Shown here: piece by piece, positions 26,761 through 35,620 of the stretch
Position numbering within the stretch: the first letter of the stretch is position 1
How the letters are laid out: every line of letters starts with the position of its first letter
NCBI RefSeq assembly: GCF_000378145.1
Contig: NZ_KB899290.1
Coordinates: 40,586 to 104,585, forward strand
Direction: 5' to 3'
Length of the DNA: 64,000 nt
Source of the DNA: Saccharibacillus kuerlensis DSM 22868
GTDB lineage: Bacteria > Bacillota > Bacilli > Paenibacillales > Paenibacillaceae
The notes under the pieces: generated by a model
Database searches by the model: none
Seen by the model: the letters and a program-made list of their open reading frames with translations, nothing else
What the model was told of the DNA's origin: nothing
Made by a program: the position numbers and the translations under genes

Positions 26761-27316
26761 TCACATACCCCTCCACCGTTACCGCATCCGCTCCCGGACC
26801 GGCCGCTCCTTCAGCTGCTGCAGTTACTGTAGCGCTGATCGGCAGCAGCAGCGCACCACCGGCAGCAGCCGTACGGCTCAAATCCTTTTGATACTCGATG
26901 ACGACCCGGTACCCGATTCCGTTAACCTCTGGACGGAGCACGGCCATGACAGGCTGCAGATTTCCGTTTTCGAACATGTCGCGGAATGCACAGGTCCCCC
27001 CCGATGACGTCGTGCAGCTTGCGAACGTTTCCGGAGTGATTCCGACTCGCTGTTCGCGCGTGCCGCTGGCATTCCGAACAACTGTTGCGCTGTCTGAATT
27101 GAAATAAGCCTCTAATCGGTCGAAATCCTGCTTCTGCATATAGACCAGCGCATTGCGAGCCAGATTAGACATGATTGTCTTGTTCTGGTTTGCTTTGGCG
27201 AACGTCAGCGCATTGCTAAAGTAAGCCGTGAAGGCCAGCGCCGTAATCGACAGAATCAGCAGTGCAGCCAATATTTCGATTAAGGTAAATCCCTGTTCTT
27301 TCTTCAGACTCTTCAA
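26741..27316 (-). CDS. PilV-like minor prepilin
   Basis: 191 residues beginning LKSLKKEQG-FTLIEILAALLILSITALAF, a classical class III signal with Glu5. The globular part carries one cysteine pair (SCTTSSGGTCAF, near residues 102-112) that could form a disulfide loop outside the cell. Start codons are tandem TTGs; the second (27316) lies seven bases after AAGGAGG. It is the first gene of the minor-pilin operon, downstream of a sigma-D-like element. Confidence 0.85.
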   Translation of the reverse strand: MKSLKKEQGFTLIEILAALLILSITALAFTAYFSNALTFAKANQNKTIMSNLARNALVYMQKQDFDRLEAYFNSDSATVVRNASGTREQRVGITPETFASCTTSSGGTCAFRDMFENGNLQPVMAVLRPEVNGIGYRVVIEYQKDLSRTAAAGGALLLPISATVTAAAEGAAGPGADAVTVEGYVNAQSIR

Positions 27317-27388
27317 CAAAAAGCCTCCTTCTCCCGGCCCGCCTTACTTCTTCTTCGTAAAAAGAAGCCATAGGCATCATTTGTCTAT

Positions 27389-27415
27389 ATATCGGCTTTT
27401 TCCTTCTTTTATTAT
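27389..27415 (-). promoter_or_regulatory. Sigma-D-like promoter of the minor pilin operon
   Basis: The minus strand has a perfect GCCGATAT (27389-27396) with TAAT fourteen bases upstream (ATAA at fifteen). It lies about 70 bases before the pilV-like start codon. The -10 is identical to the flagellar consensus; the -35 matches 3 of 4. Confidence 0.55.
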
Positions 27416-27551
27416 ATGTGCGACAGATGAACTACGGCAATATATTTTTAGGTCTTTCGACCCTAGTTCTTCTACGCAGACAGGAAAATCTAATATCGAG
27501 ACGGAATGGTAATAATCAAGTAAACGTTTTCTAAACAAGGAGGCATCTGCT

Positions 27552-28340
27552 ATGGCTTTACTTACCTGTAATTTTTATTCCGAGTCGCTCGGTCTCAGTA
27601 CGTCGATGAACGTTATTCTGCCGCAGCAGACCCGTTCGCAAATCGGAATGGAGAACGTTAAACGCCCCGGGCCGCATAAGACGCTGTATCTGCTTCACGG
27701 CTTGTCCGACGACGATACGATCTGGGTGCGCCGTACGTCGATCGAACGCTATGCCGCCGCTTACGGAATCGCTGTTGTCATGCCTCAGGTACATCGAAGC
27801 TTCTATACGGATATGGCATACGGCGAAAAATACTGGGAATTTATTAGCGAAGAACTGCCGGAGCTGGCACGCTCTTTCTTCCCGCTGTCGGCCAGACGCG
27901 AAGACAACTTTGCGGCCGGTCTGTCGATGGGCGGTTATGGGGCGTTCAAGCTGGCACTTCGCCGGCCCGATCGGTTTGCCGCGGGCGCTAGCCTCTCGGG
28001 AGCACTTGATATTGCGTCGATGACGGAAAATCCCGACAATCCACGCTCTGGGCTGCTGCATACGATCTTCGGCGACAACAAAGTTCGCGGAAGCGAAGAC
28101 GATCTGCTGTTCCTGCTGGACCGGGTATCAAAGTCCGATGGACCGAAGCCCAAGCTGTATCAGTGCTGCGGTACCGAAGACTTCCTGTACAAGGACAACC
28201 AGACATTCAAAAAATCGGCCGAAAGCAGTACACTGGACTTCACATACGAGGAAGGACCCGGCGAACACGAATGGGGTTACTGGGATACGATGATTCAAAA
28301 TGTGCTGAAATGGCTGCCGCTTAACGAAACTAAAATGTAA
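27552..28340 (+). CDS. Alpha/beta hydrolase esterase (esterase D / tributyrin esterase family)
   Basis: 262 residues, cytoplasmic (no signal peptide). It has the oxyanion-loop [14 protein letters not shown], the nucleophile elbow [10 protein letters not shown] (Ser near residue 122), an acid region CGTEDFLY and the catalytic His in GEHEWGYW. This is the esterase D / S-formylglutathione hydrolase / EstA fold, acting on short-chain esters. AAGGAGG lies eight bases before the ATG. It stands alone on the plus strand with its own terminator, and no link to the flanking pilus or cyclase genes is evident. Confidence 0.88.
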   Translation: MALLTCNFYSESLGLSTSMNVILPQQTRSQIGMENVKRPGPHKTLYLLHGLSDDDTIWVRRTSIERYAAAYGIAVVMPQVHRSFYTDMAYGEKYWEFISEELPELARSFFPLSARREDNFAAGLSMGGYGAFKLALRRPDRFAAGASLSGALDIASMTENPDNPRSGLLHTIFGDNKVRGSEDDLLFLLDRVSKSDGPKPKLYQCCGTEDFLYKDNQTFKKSAESSTLDFTYEEGPGEHEWGYWDTMIQNVLKWLPLNETKM

Positions 28341-28352
28341 CAAGCACAACGC

Positions 28353-28390
28353 AAAAAGCCCCGTTCCACTTGCGTGGAAGCGAGGCTTTT
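28353..28390. terminator. Bidirectional terminator between the esterase and cyclase genes
   Basis: AAAAGCCCCG...CCAC / GTGG...GCGAGGCTTTT, an imperfect 15-base stem with a TTGC loop and A/T runs on both sides, lies between the two convergent stop codons. Confidence 0.85.
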
Positions 28391-28405
28391 CTGCACTCGT
28401 TCGGC

Positions 28406-29548
28406 TCAGGAAGGAGGCATGACTTTGCGATCGCCAGGTGAAGAAGCCTGATCCGGGCGATCAAACTGTGCCAAAGCTCTGCAAACGCGATTGCGGCCTG
28501 TCTGTTTTGCTTGGTATAAGGCGTCGTCCACCCTACGAAACAACGTCTGGGCCGATCCTTCTTTTGACGAACCGTAACCGATCGACACGCTCACCTTCAG
28601 ACGGATACCGTCCTCCAACAGGAAAGAATGTTTCTCCACGCCCAGTCTCAGCCTTTCTGCAATTCGTGCAGCGGCAGCCGCATTGATTCCGTTAATAACG
28701 ATCGCGAATTCTTCTCCGCCTTTGCGCGCGCAGTATCCATCGCTTGGCGAGAAGGAAGACAGGATGGTGCCGAACTGCCGCAGCACGCTGTCTCCGGCCT
28801 GGTGTCCGTAGGTATCGTTAATCCGCTTAAAATGGTCGATGTCGAGCAAAATCAGGGCAAACTCTTCACCGTTTTTCGAGGCACGCTTTACCCGATGGTC
28901 ATAAGCGAGATGGAAAGATCTTGAGTTATACAAGCCGGTCAAGAAATCGTGATGCGCAGCATCTTCCATAAAGGCGAACAGATCATTGGAATGCTTAAGA
29001 TAGCGCAGCAGGAAAAACGTAAATACGCCTGCGGCCACGGTAATAACAAAATATACCGGAACAATATTCGCTACGCGTGTGCCGATCGTAATGAAAAAAC
29101 TGAACAGGAAGACGACATAATTCATGGCAAAAGCTACCGCCCATCTGATCGGCTCCAACCGTCCTTTTTGCAGCACCAAAATAATCAGCAGGAACGTTAC
29201 GATCGGATTCGCGGCACCGATGTAGGAGGGTAACCCTAAATCACCGAAGAAAAACAGTCGAAATGCTGCAATCAGCAGGCTTGCGCATAGTCCTCCCGGA
29301 ATGCCTGCCACATAAACCGCAATAATAACGGCTGTTTGACGCAGATCTACTACGGAATTGCCTTCTACTAGAAATGAAAATTCCATTAGGATAATGCCTA
29401 CGATCCCAAGGGCGATACCATTAACCCAAGGCAGCCAAGACTCCAAATTCGAAGCCAGCGAAGATTTCCGAAAACGGTTGAAAAAAATATTGCCGAAAAA
29501 CAACAATGTCGACAAAATCGTGAGGTTGACAAATAGCTCTTTGAACAT
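28406..29548 (-). CDS. Membrane diguanylate cyclase (5TMR-GGDEF)
   Basis: 380 residues. The N-terminal 5TMR-type sensor has about five or six membrane helices (residues 1-200, with VVDLRQTAVIIAVYVAGIPGG). A GGDEF domain follows (about 205-365) with HDFLTGLYNSRSF, DIDHFKRINDTYGHQAGD and the active-site GGEEF. It should make cyclic di-GMP from GTP at the membrane. The RxxD inhibitory site expected five residues before GGEEF is absent (SPSDGYCARK instead), so product feedback may be lacking. The frame is open for 72 more codons upstream, but MFKELFVNLTILSTLLFF is the natural membrane start, and the preceding argH terminator supports a separate transcript. Confidence 0.88.
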   Translation of the reverse strand: MFKELFVNLTILSTLLFFGNIFFNRFRKSSLASNLESWLPWVNGIALGIVGIILMEFSFLVEGNSVVDLRQTAVIIAVYVAGIPGGLCASLLIAAFRLFFFGDLGLPSYIGAANPIVTFLLIILVLQKGRLEPIRWAVAFAMNYVVFLFSFFITIGTRVANIVPVYFVITVAAGVFTFFLLRYLKHSNDLFAFMEDAAHHDFLTGLYNSRSFHLAYDHRVKRASKNGEEFALILLDIDHFKRINDTYGHQAGDSVLRQFGTILSSFSPSDGYCARKGGEEFAIVINGINAAAAARIAERLRLGVEKHSFLLEDGIRLKVSVSIGYGSSKEGSAQTLFRRVDDALYQAKQTGRNRVCRALAQFDRPDQASSPGDRKVMPPS

Positions 29549-29622
29549 GGTTGTTGTTATGCCTCGCAGTCTGCGGTAGCGTAAATGAGGCTGTCCGATT
29601 GGCGTACAGCCGCTTTTTCTAC

Positions 29623-29650
29623 ATTTTACCTTATTCCTGACTTTCCGCAA
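29623..29650 (-). promoter_or_regulatory. Sigma-A-like promoter of the diguanylate cyclase gene
   Basis: Minus-strand TTGCGG-N16-TAAAAT, downstream of the argH terminator and about 75 bases before the cyclase ATG. The match is moderate. Confidence 0.4.
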
Positions 29651-29689
29651 CTGTCTGGCCATCTCCAAATGAAAATTTCGAGAACGAAA

Positions 29690-29712
29690 AAACGCCTCCC
29701 AGGGGAGGCGTC
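29690..29712 (-). terminator. Intrinsic terminator of the arginine operon (after argH)
   Basis: On the minus strand ACGCCTCCC pairs with GGGAGGCGT around a short loop and is followed by six Ts, about 30 bases after the argH stop. Confidence 0.88.
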
Positions 29713-29742
29713 TTTCACTTTGAAGCTCTAGGGAGCAGGGAA

Positions 29743-31146
29743 CTATAGTCTGCTGTTCAACCATTCGGTCGTCAGCTCAAGCGTCGCTTCCGCACGTACA
29801 ATCGCCGCTTCCACCTGAGGAGCAGCGGTTCCGCCGTACACGTTGCGGGCGTTCACCACGTTCTCTGGCTGGAGCACATTGTAAATATTCTCGTCGAACA
29901 GCTCGGAGAAGCTTTTGAACTCCTCCAGGCTGAGGTCGAGCAGATACTTGCCGTTCTCGATGCAGTACAGCACCGTCTTGCCGATGACTTCATGCGCCTG
30001 ACGGAAAGGCAGTCCCTTGCCGACGAGGAAGTCCGCGATGTCGGTCGCGTTCGAGAAGTCTTTGTTCACCGCTTCGCGCATGCGTCCGGTACGGACTTTC
30101 ATGGTTGCGATCATCGGAGCGAACAAGCGCAGCGCGCCGTCCAGCGTCGCTACCGTATCAAACATGCCTTCCTTGTCTTCCTGCATGTCTTTGTTGTAGG
30201 CAAGCGGCAGCGACTTCAATACGGTCAGCAGACCCATCAGGTTGCCGTAGACGCGTCCGGTCTTGCCGCGAACAAGTTCCGCGACGTCCGGATTTTTCTT
30301 CTGCGGCATGATGCTGCTGCCTGTGCAGAACGCGTCGTCCAGTTCGACGAAGCCAAATTCCGTACTGCTCCACAGCACCAGCTCTTCGCAAAGGCGGGAC
30401 ATATGCATCATTAGAATGGAAGCACCGGACAGGAACTCCAGGATGAAGTCCCGATCGCTGACGGCATCCAGACTGTTCTCGTAAACACCGTCGAATCCGA
30501 GCTGCTCCGCCACGAAATGACGGTCGATCGGGAAAGTTGTGCCGGCCAGCGCGCCAGCGCCGAGCGGCAGAATGTTGATGCGCTTATAGCTGTCCATCAG
30601 ACGCTCCGCATCGCGCTGGAACATGGAGACGTACGCGAGCAGATGATGCGCGAACAGGATCGGCTGCGCCCGCTGCAGATGCGTATAGCCCGGCAGGATA
30701 GTCGCTGTATGCTGCTTGGCCTGCTCGAGCAGCGCCTGCTGTACAGCCTGTACAAGGCCGGTCAGCTCGATGACGCGTCCACGCAGGTACAGGTGCATAT
30801 CAGTCGCCACCTGATCATTCCGACTGCGTCCGGTATGCAGCTTCCCGCCGACCGGACCGACTTCTTCGATCAGATGCTTCTCGATATTCATATGGATGTC
30901 TTCGTCAGAGACGGAGAACTCGACTTCTCCGGCTTCGATCTTGTGCAGGACTTTCAATAGTCCCTGCGAGATTGTATCGGCGTCTTCCTGCGGGATGATG
31001 CCGCATTTGCCCAGCATAGCAACATGCGCCAGACTGCCTTGAATGTCTTCTTCAGCCAGTGCTTTATCGAAATTGATGGAGGCGGTATATTCCTCGACCA
31101 GACGATCGGTCGGTTTGGTGAAGCGGCCTCCCCAAAGTTTACTCAT
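29743..31146 (-). CDS. argH: Argininosuccinate lyase
   Basis: Last step of arginine synthesis: argininosuccinate to arginine plus fumarate. The 467-residue protein begins [20 protein letters not shown] and has the fumarase-superfamily signature [12 protein letters not shown] (about residues 275-290), [12 protein letters not shown] and [10 protein letters not shown]. The open frame runs 22 codons further upstream, but the ATG at 31146 matches the family start and follows an AGGAGG ribosome binding site. It ends the argCJBDFGH operon, separated from argG by an unusual 600-base repetitive spacer. Confidence 0.97.
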   Translation of the reverse strand: MSKLWGGRFTKPTDRLVEEYTASINFDKALAEEDIQGSLAHVAMLGKCGIIPQEDADTISQGLLKVLHKIEAGEVEFSVSDEDIHMNIEKHLIEEVGPVGGKLHTGRSRNDQVATDMHLYLRGRVIELTGLVQAVQQALLEQAKQHTATILPGYTHLQRAQPILFAHHLLAYVSMFQRDAERLMDSYKRINILPLGAGALAGTTFPIDRHFVAEQLGFDGVYENSLDAVSDRDFILEFLSGASILMMHMSRLCEELVLWSSTEFGFVELDDAFCTGSSIMPQKKNPDVAELVRGKTGRVYGNLMGLLTVLKSLPLAYNKDMQEDKEGMFDTVATLDGALRLFAPMIATMKVRTGRMREAVNKDFSNATDIADFLVGKGLPFRQAHEVIGKTVLYCIENGKYLLDLSLEEFKSFSELFDENIYNVLQPENVVNARNVYGGTAAPQVEAAIVRAEATLELTTEWLNSRL

Positions 31147-31742
31147 AGTTCCTCCTCCCCTCCCAAACCCTCCCCGAGGGAGGGCCCCAAAGGGCGACTG
31201 CCCTCTGGACACCCGTAAGGGGCAGAGATTGCAGTCGCGGTTGGCGGGAGGTATGCGTGTTGGATTGGTGGTGCTGGTGCGCGGTGCCGCCGCTCTTGGC
31301 CTGCCTTCGGCGGCCGCGGCTGACGTCCGTGCGGATGCGCTCGATGCGGGCAGCTGCTCGCTGCCTTGTGCGGCGCATGTGTGGGACCTGGGTCGAAGGC
31401 GGAGCGCTGTGCGGCTCCTGTTCGACCGGAAACCCGGGGTCGAAGGCGGAGCGCTATGCAGCTCCTATTCGACCGGAAGACCCGGGGTCGAAGGCGGAGC
31501 GCTATGCAGCTCCTATTCGACCGGAGACCCGGGGTCGAAGGCGGAGCGCTGTGCAGCTCCTATTCGACCGGAAGACCCGGGGCCGAAGGCGGAGCGCTGT
31601 GCAGCTCCTGTTCGGCCGGGAAACCCGGGGGCGAAGGTGGAGCGCTGTGCAGCTCCTGTTCGGCCGGGAAACCCGGGGTCGAAGGCGGAGCGCTGTGCAG
31701 CTCCTGTTCGACCGGAAACCCGGGGCCGAAGGCGAGCCGCTA
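31147..31742. other. Repeat-bearing spacer between argG and argH
   Basis: About 596 GC-rich bases inside an otherwise compact operon. The part near argH contains short palindromic pieces (CTCCC/GGGAG and CCCT...AGGGG motifs) and the argH ribosome binding site. The part near argG is a tandem array listed separately. Plus-strand open frames across it are repeat translations (Gly/Ala/Leu/Cys/Ser periodicity) without family resemblance, so I do not call a gene. Confidence 0.7.
31395..31735. repeat. Tandem array of 47-48 bp units, seven full copies
   Basis: Copies begin (at GAAGGCGGA) at 31395, 31442, 31490, 31537, 31585, 31633 and 31681, with a partial eighth at 31728, so spacing is 47 or 48 bases. 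Each unit contains two dyads: TTCGACC/GGTCGAA around a ten-base centre, and GAGC/GCTC around the next segment. Copies differ by a few substitutions. The array ends a few bases from the argG stop codon. There are no unique spacers, so it is not a CRISPR array. Confidence 0.95.
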
Positions 31743-32975
31743 TTACTTGCTCTGCTCGACGCCTGCGCTGACTTTCAGACGCAGAGCGTTCAGGCTGATA
31801 AAGCCGGTCGCATCGTTCTGGTCGTAGGCTTGGCTCGGATCGGCTTCCATCGTTGCGATGTCCGGGTTATACAGGCTGACCGGGCTTTTGACACCGGCGC
31901 CGATGACATTGCCTTTGTACAGCTTCACGCGGACCGTGCCGCTTACGTTTTTCTGGCTTTCCGTGACCAGAGCTTGCAGGGCAAGACGTTCAGGCGCGAA
32001 CCAGAAGCCGTTGTAGACAAGCGTGCTGTAGCGGGTAAGCAGGGAATCGCGCAGGTTCATGACTTCGCGGTCCATCGTCAGAGATTCCATTTTGCGGTGA
32101 GCGGTGAACAGGATCGTGCCGCCTGGAGTCTCGTATACGCCGCGGCTCTTCATGCCGACAAAGCGGTTCTCGACCATATCGACGCGGCCGATGCCGTGCT
32201 TGCCGCCCAGTTCGTTCAGTTTGTCCATAACTTGAAGCGGGCTGAGCTTTTCGCCATTGAGGGCGACTGCGTTGCCCTGTTCGAATTCAATCTCCAGCAT
32301 TTCCGGCTCATCAGGAGCATCCTGCGGATCAACGCTGAGAAGGAACATATCTTTGTTTTCCGGAGCGCTCGGGTCGAACCAAGGATCTTCCAATACGCCG
32401 CTCTCGTAGCTGATATGCAGCAGGTTGCGGTCGGTGGAGTAAGGCTTAGCTGCGGAGGCGGTAACCGGAATACCGTGCTTCTCGGCATACTCGATCATTT
32501 CGGCGCGGCCCGGGAATGTATCGCGGAACTCATCGAGTCTCCAAGGCGCAACGACTTTGATATCCGGTGCCAGGGCAGCGACGCCGAGTTCAAAACGAAC
32601 CTGGTCGTTGCCTTTGCCTGTTGCGCCGTGGGCGATCATAGTGGCACCTTCGGCACGGGCGATCTCAACCATGCGCTTGGCGATCAGCGGACGAGCGATG
32701 CTGGTGCCGAGCAGGTATTGACCTTCATACAAGGCGCCGGATTGGAACATCGGGAAAATGAAGTCCGAAGCGAATTCAGCCTGCAGATCGTCAATATAGA
32801 CTTTGGAAGCGCCGGTCGCGAGTGCTTTCTCTTCAAGACCGTCCAGTTCCTCTTTTTGTCCAATATCCGCAGTAAAAGCAATAATCTCCGCATCGTAAGT
32901 TTCTTTGAGCCACTTCAGGATGATCGACGTATCCAATCCTCCGGAATATGCGAGTACGATTTTTTCTTTAGCCAT
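31743..32975 (-). CDS. argG: Argininosuccinate synthase
   Basis: ATP-dependent joining of citrulline and aspartate to argininosuccinate. The 410-residue protein starts [17 protein letters not shown], which includes the N-type ATP pyrophosphatase P-loop AYSGGLDTS. It also has [13 protein letters not shown] and the tetramerisation C-terminus. An upstream open frame of about 50 codons is spurious. The ATG at 32975 is favoured because GGAGG lies ten bases before it, while an ATG nine bases further upstream is too close to the same site. It lies between argF and argH. Confidence 0.97.
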   Translation of the reverse strand: MAKEKIVLAYSGGLDTSIILKWLKETYDAEIIAFTADIGQKEELDGLEEKALATGASKVYIDDLQAEFASDFIFPMFQSGALYEGQYLLGTSIARPLIAKRMVEIARAEGATMIAHGATGKGNDQVRFELGVAALAPDIKVVAPWRLDEFRDTFPGRAEMIEYAEKHGIPVTASAAKPYSTDRNLLHISYESGVLEDPWFDPSAPENKDMFLLSVDPQDAPDEPEMLEIEFEQGNAVALNGEKLSPLQVMDKLNELGGKHGIGRVDMVENRFVGMKSRGVYETPGGTILFTAHRKMESLTMDREVMNLRDSLLTRYSTLVYNGFWFAPERLALQALVTESQKNVSGTVRVKLYKGNVIGAGVKSPVSLYNPDIATMEADPSQAYDQNDATGFISLNALRLKVSAGVEQSK

Positions 32976-33210
32976 AGTTGTCATTCCTCCGCTCTCAAAA
33001 TCCAGGTCTGTGCCGGCATCACCTATAAAAAAACGAAGCGATGCACAGCGTAAGCTCTGGGCGATTGTCTTTCCAAGTTCGGTGCGAGTGGGGCCTTTTC
33101 CTGCCTGCCTCGCCATTCTTTGTTCCATTTATGAAAATACTGCGTGACCCGCTTCTCTACGTTCATGCGCAGGGCGCTTTTTTATTATTCCGAATGACTT
33201 ATGCCATCTC

Positions 33211-34167
33211 TTACGCCATCAATGTCGCCATGACCGCTTTCTGCGCGTGCAGACGGTTCTCGGCTTCATCGAAAATGACGCTGTTTTTGCCGTCGATCAC
33301 GCCTGCGCTTACTTCTTCGCCGCGATGGGCAGGCAGGCAGTGCAGGAACAGATAATCGGCTTTGGCATGCTGCACCAGTTCTTCATTGACCTGATAATCC
33401 TTGAACGCCAGCTCACGCACTTTCTGCTCCTCTTCGAACCCCATGCTTGCCCAGACATCTGTATAGACTGCATCGGCATTCTCGACCGCTTCGCGTGCGT
33501 CGCGCACAATCGAGATCTTAGATCCGCTCTGTGCGGCAATCTCCTGCGCTTGGCGCACGATGTCTGCATCCGACTCGTAGCCTTCGGGACTTGCGATGCT
33601 GACGTCCATACCCATCTTCGCTCCGCCGAGCAGCAGCGAATGAGCCATGTTGTTGCCGTCGCCGACATATGCCAGCTTTTTGCCTCGGAGTGCGCCTTTA
33701 TGTTCCTGAATGGTCTGCAGATCGGCCAGCACCTGACACGGGTGGCCAAGATCGCTCAGCGCGTTGATAACCGGAACATCCGCATATTTAGCCAATTCCG
33801 TCACATTTTCATGACCAAATGTCCGAATCATGATGCCATCCAGGTAGCGGGACAGTACGCCGGCCGTATCGGCAACCGTCTCTCCGCGACCCAGCTGGAT
33901 ATCGTTTTTGCTGAGGAACAGAGCGTGTCCACCAAGCTGGAACATCCCGACTTCAAACGATACGCGCGTACGCGTGGACGACTTTTCGAAAATCATGCCC
34001 AGCGTTTTGCCTTCAAGCGGACGGAATACTTCTCCGGTCTTCTGCTTGCGTTTGAGTTCGATCGCCAGATCAAGCAGATACTGAATCTCTTCCGCCGTGT
34101 AATCGGTCAGTTCGACGAGATCTCTTCCTTTGAGCGCAAGCCCATGAGCCTGTTGAGTTAAGTCCAT
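33211..34167 (-). CDS. argF: Ornithine carbamoyltransferase
   Basis: Makes citrulline from ornithine and carbamoyl phosphate. The 318-residue protein has the carbamoyl-phosphate motif EKSSTRTRVSFE, the HPCQVLADL motif and the ornithine-side HCLPAHRGEEV. The ATG at 34167 has GGGAGG nine bases upstream and gives the expected length; 45 upstream in-frame codons are spurious. carAB, which supplies carbamoyl phosphate, is not in this window. Confidence 0.97.
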   Translation of the reverse strand: MDLTQQAHGLALKGRDLVELTDYTAEEIQYLLDLAIELKRKQKTGEVFRPLEGKTLGMIFEKSSTRTRVSFEVGMFQLGGHALFLSKNDIQLGRGETVADTAGVLSRYLDGIMIRTFGHENVTELAKYADVPVINALSDLGHPCQVLADLQTIQEHKGALRGKKLAYVGDGNNMAHSLLLGGAKMGMDVSIASPEGYESDADIVRQAQEIAAQSGSKISIVRDAREAVENADAVYTDVWASMGFEEEQKVRELAFKDYQVNEELVQHAKADYLFLHCLPAHRGEEVSAGVIDGKNSVIFDEAENRLHAQKAVMATLMA

Positions 34168-34204
34168 ATAAGTATTCCTCCCGTTATCTTGAATATGCTG
34201 CAAA

Positions 34205-34248
34205 AAGAGAGAGCGTTCCGGAACCGGGAAGCCCGTTCCCAAAACGCT
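34205..34248 (-). terminator. Attenuator-like hairpin between argD and argF
   Basis: On the minus strand GAGCGTT pairs with AACGCTC, with further inner pairing GGGAAC/GGTTCC-type around GGGCTTCCC, followed by TCTCTTTTTG. It lies in the 103-base argD-argF gap and could reduce read-through into argFGH. Confidence 0.5.
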
Positions 34249-34270
34249 CCGCAGCGATGTAATCCTGCGT

Positions 34271-35458
34271 TTACGCACTTGGCGTCGGTACCTTTTCTTC
34301 AATGAGTGCAGCGACGATATCGACAGCCTGCTCCACTTCTTCTTCGCTCACGTACAGATTCGGCAGCAGGCGGATAACGTTGGGCCCTGCAGGCACGAAC
34401 AGCAGCCCCCGCTTCTGTCCTTCCAGCACCAGCTCGCCAATCGGCTCTGCGCATTCGATCCCGATCAGAAGTCCGAGTCCGCGTACGCTTTTCACAAAAG
34501 GATTGCCCTTCAAGCGCTCACGCAGTTTGTTCATCAACAGTTCGCCGATTTCCGCCGCTCTCTCCGGCAGATTGTCCTCCTGCATGGTCTCGATCGTCGC
34601 AATGATTGCGGCCGAAGCGAGAGGCGTGCCGCCAAACGTCGTGGCATGACTGCCGGCCGTGAAAGCTTCTTTCAAATACGCTCGTCCGATCATCGCTCCT
34701 GCCGGGAAGCCCGAAGCGATACCTTTGGCGACAGTGAAAATGTCCGGCTTGATTCCGTAACGGTGATGGGCGAACCAGGCACCCGTACGGCCCATTCCGG
34801 TTTGTACTTCGTCGACGATCAGCAGAATGCCTTTATCCCGGCACAGCTGCTCGATCCCCTTCGCATAAGTTTCGTCCAGCGGGTAGACGCCGCCTTCCGC
34901 CTGAACCATCTCAATCATAACGGCTGCCGTATGTTCCGTAATTGCGTTCTCGATCGCTTTGATGTCATGCGGCGGTACGGTAACGAATCCGGCCGGCAGA
35001 GGAAGGAAGCCTTCCTTGACCTTGTCCTGGCCGGTCGCAGTCAGCGTAGCCAATGTACGGCCGTGGAACGACTGTCCGAGCGTAATGATTTCGTAGCGCT
35101 CTTCGCCCTTCACTTTCTGGAAATAACGGCGGGCCAGCTTGATCGCGGCTTCGTTCGATTCCGCTCCGCTGTTGCAGAAAAAGACGGCATCGGCTTGCGC
35201 GACTTCGGCCAGCTTCCGGGCAGCTTCTTCCTGTTTCGGCACAACAAACAGATTGGACGTATGCCACAGGGTATCGATCTGTTCCTTCAATTTGTCGGCA
35301 ACCTTCTTCGGCGCATGGCCGAGGTTGGTGACGGCCAAGCCGCTCATGAAGTCGAGGTATTTGTTTCCTTGATCGTCCCATAACCAGCTTCCTTCACCTT
35401 TGGTCAGGGCAAGCGGGTATCTGGCGTACGTTTGGAATAATGCGCTATCTTGGGTCAT
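34271..35458 (-). CDS. argD: Acetylornithine aminotransferase
   Basis: PLP-dependent class III transaminase converting N-acetylglutamate semialdehyde to N-acetylornithine. The 395-residue protein has FCNSGAESNEAAIKLAR, SFHGRTLATL, VDEVQTGMGRTG and the PLP lysine in FTVAKGIASG. ATG at 35458 has AGGAG ten bases upstream; a GTG three codons earlier is too close to that site. It lies between argB and argF. Confidence 0.97.
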   Translation of the reverse strand: MTQDSALFQTYARYPLALTKGEGSWLWDDQGNKYLDFMSGLAVTNLGHAPKKVADKLKEQIDTLWHTSNLFVVPKQEEAARKLAEVAQADAVFFCNSGAESNEAAIKLARRYFQKVKGEERYEIITLGQSFHGRTLATLTATGQDKVKEGFLPLPAGFVTVPPHDIKAIENAITEHTAAVMIEMVQAEGGVYPLDETYAKGIEQLCRDKGILLIVDEVQTGMGRTGAWFAHHRYGIKPDIFTVAKGIASGFPAGAMIGRAYLKEAFTAGSHATTFGGTPLASAAIIATIETMQEDNLPERAAEIGELLMNKLRERLKGNPFVKSVRGLGLLIGIECAEPIGELVLEGQKRGLLFVPAGPNVIRLLPNLYVSEEEVEQAVDIVAALIEEKVPTPSA

Positions 35459-35620
35459 GGTTGGCACGCTCCTTCCTGGGTTTGACGCGGTAGCTCCAGA
35501 AAAAGTCCGTTAGCGTATGCTTCCGATGTGACTTTCTTCGAAAGTCTTCAGCTCCTTCACTGGACTTCTTCTTCCGCTTGGTACGCTTCACTGTCATGAT
35601 CGTTTAAAACCCTTTTTACT

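Noticed and set aside
31395..31735. CRISPR array
   Set aside because: Units are contiguous with no unique spacers, and no cas genes are near.
31257..33053. Plus-strand open frames across the argG-argH repeats with GGALCSS-like periodic protein
   Set aside because: Translation of a 47-48 base tandem array and antisense argG; no start signal, no known family.
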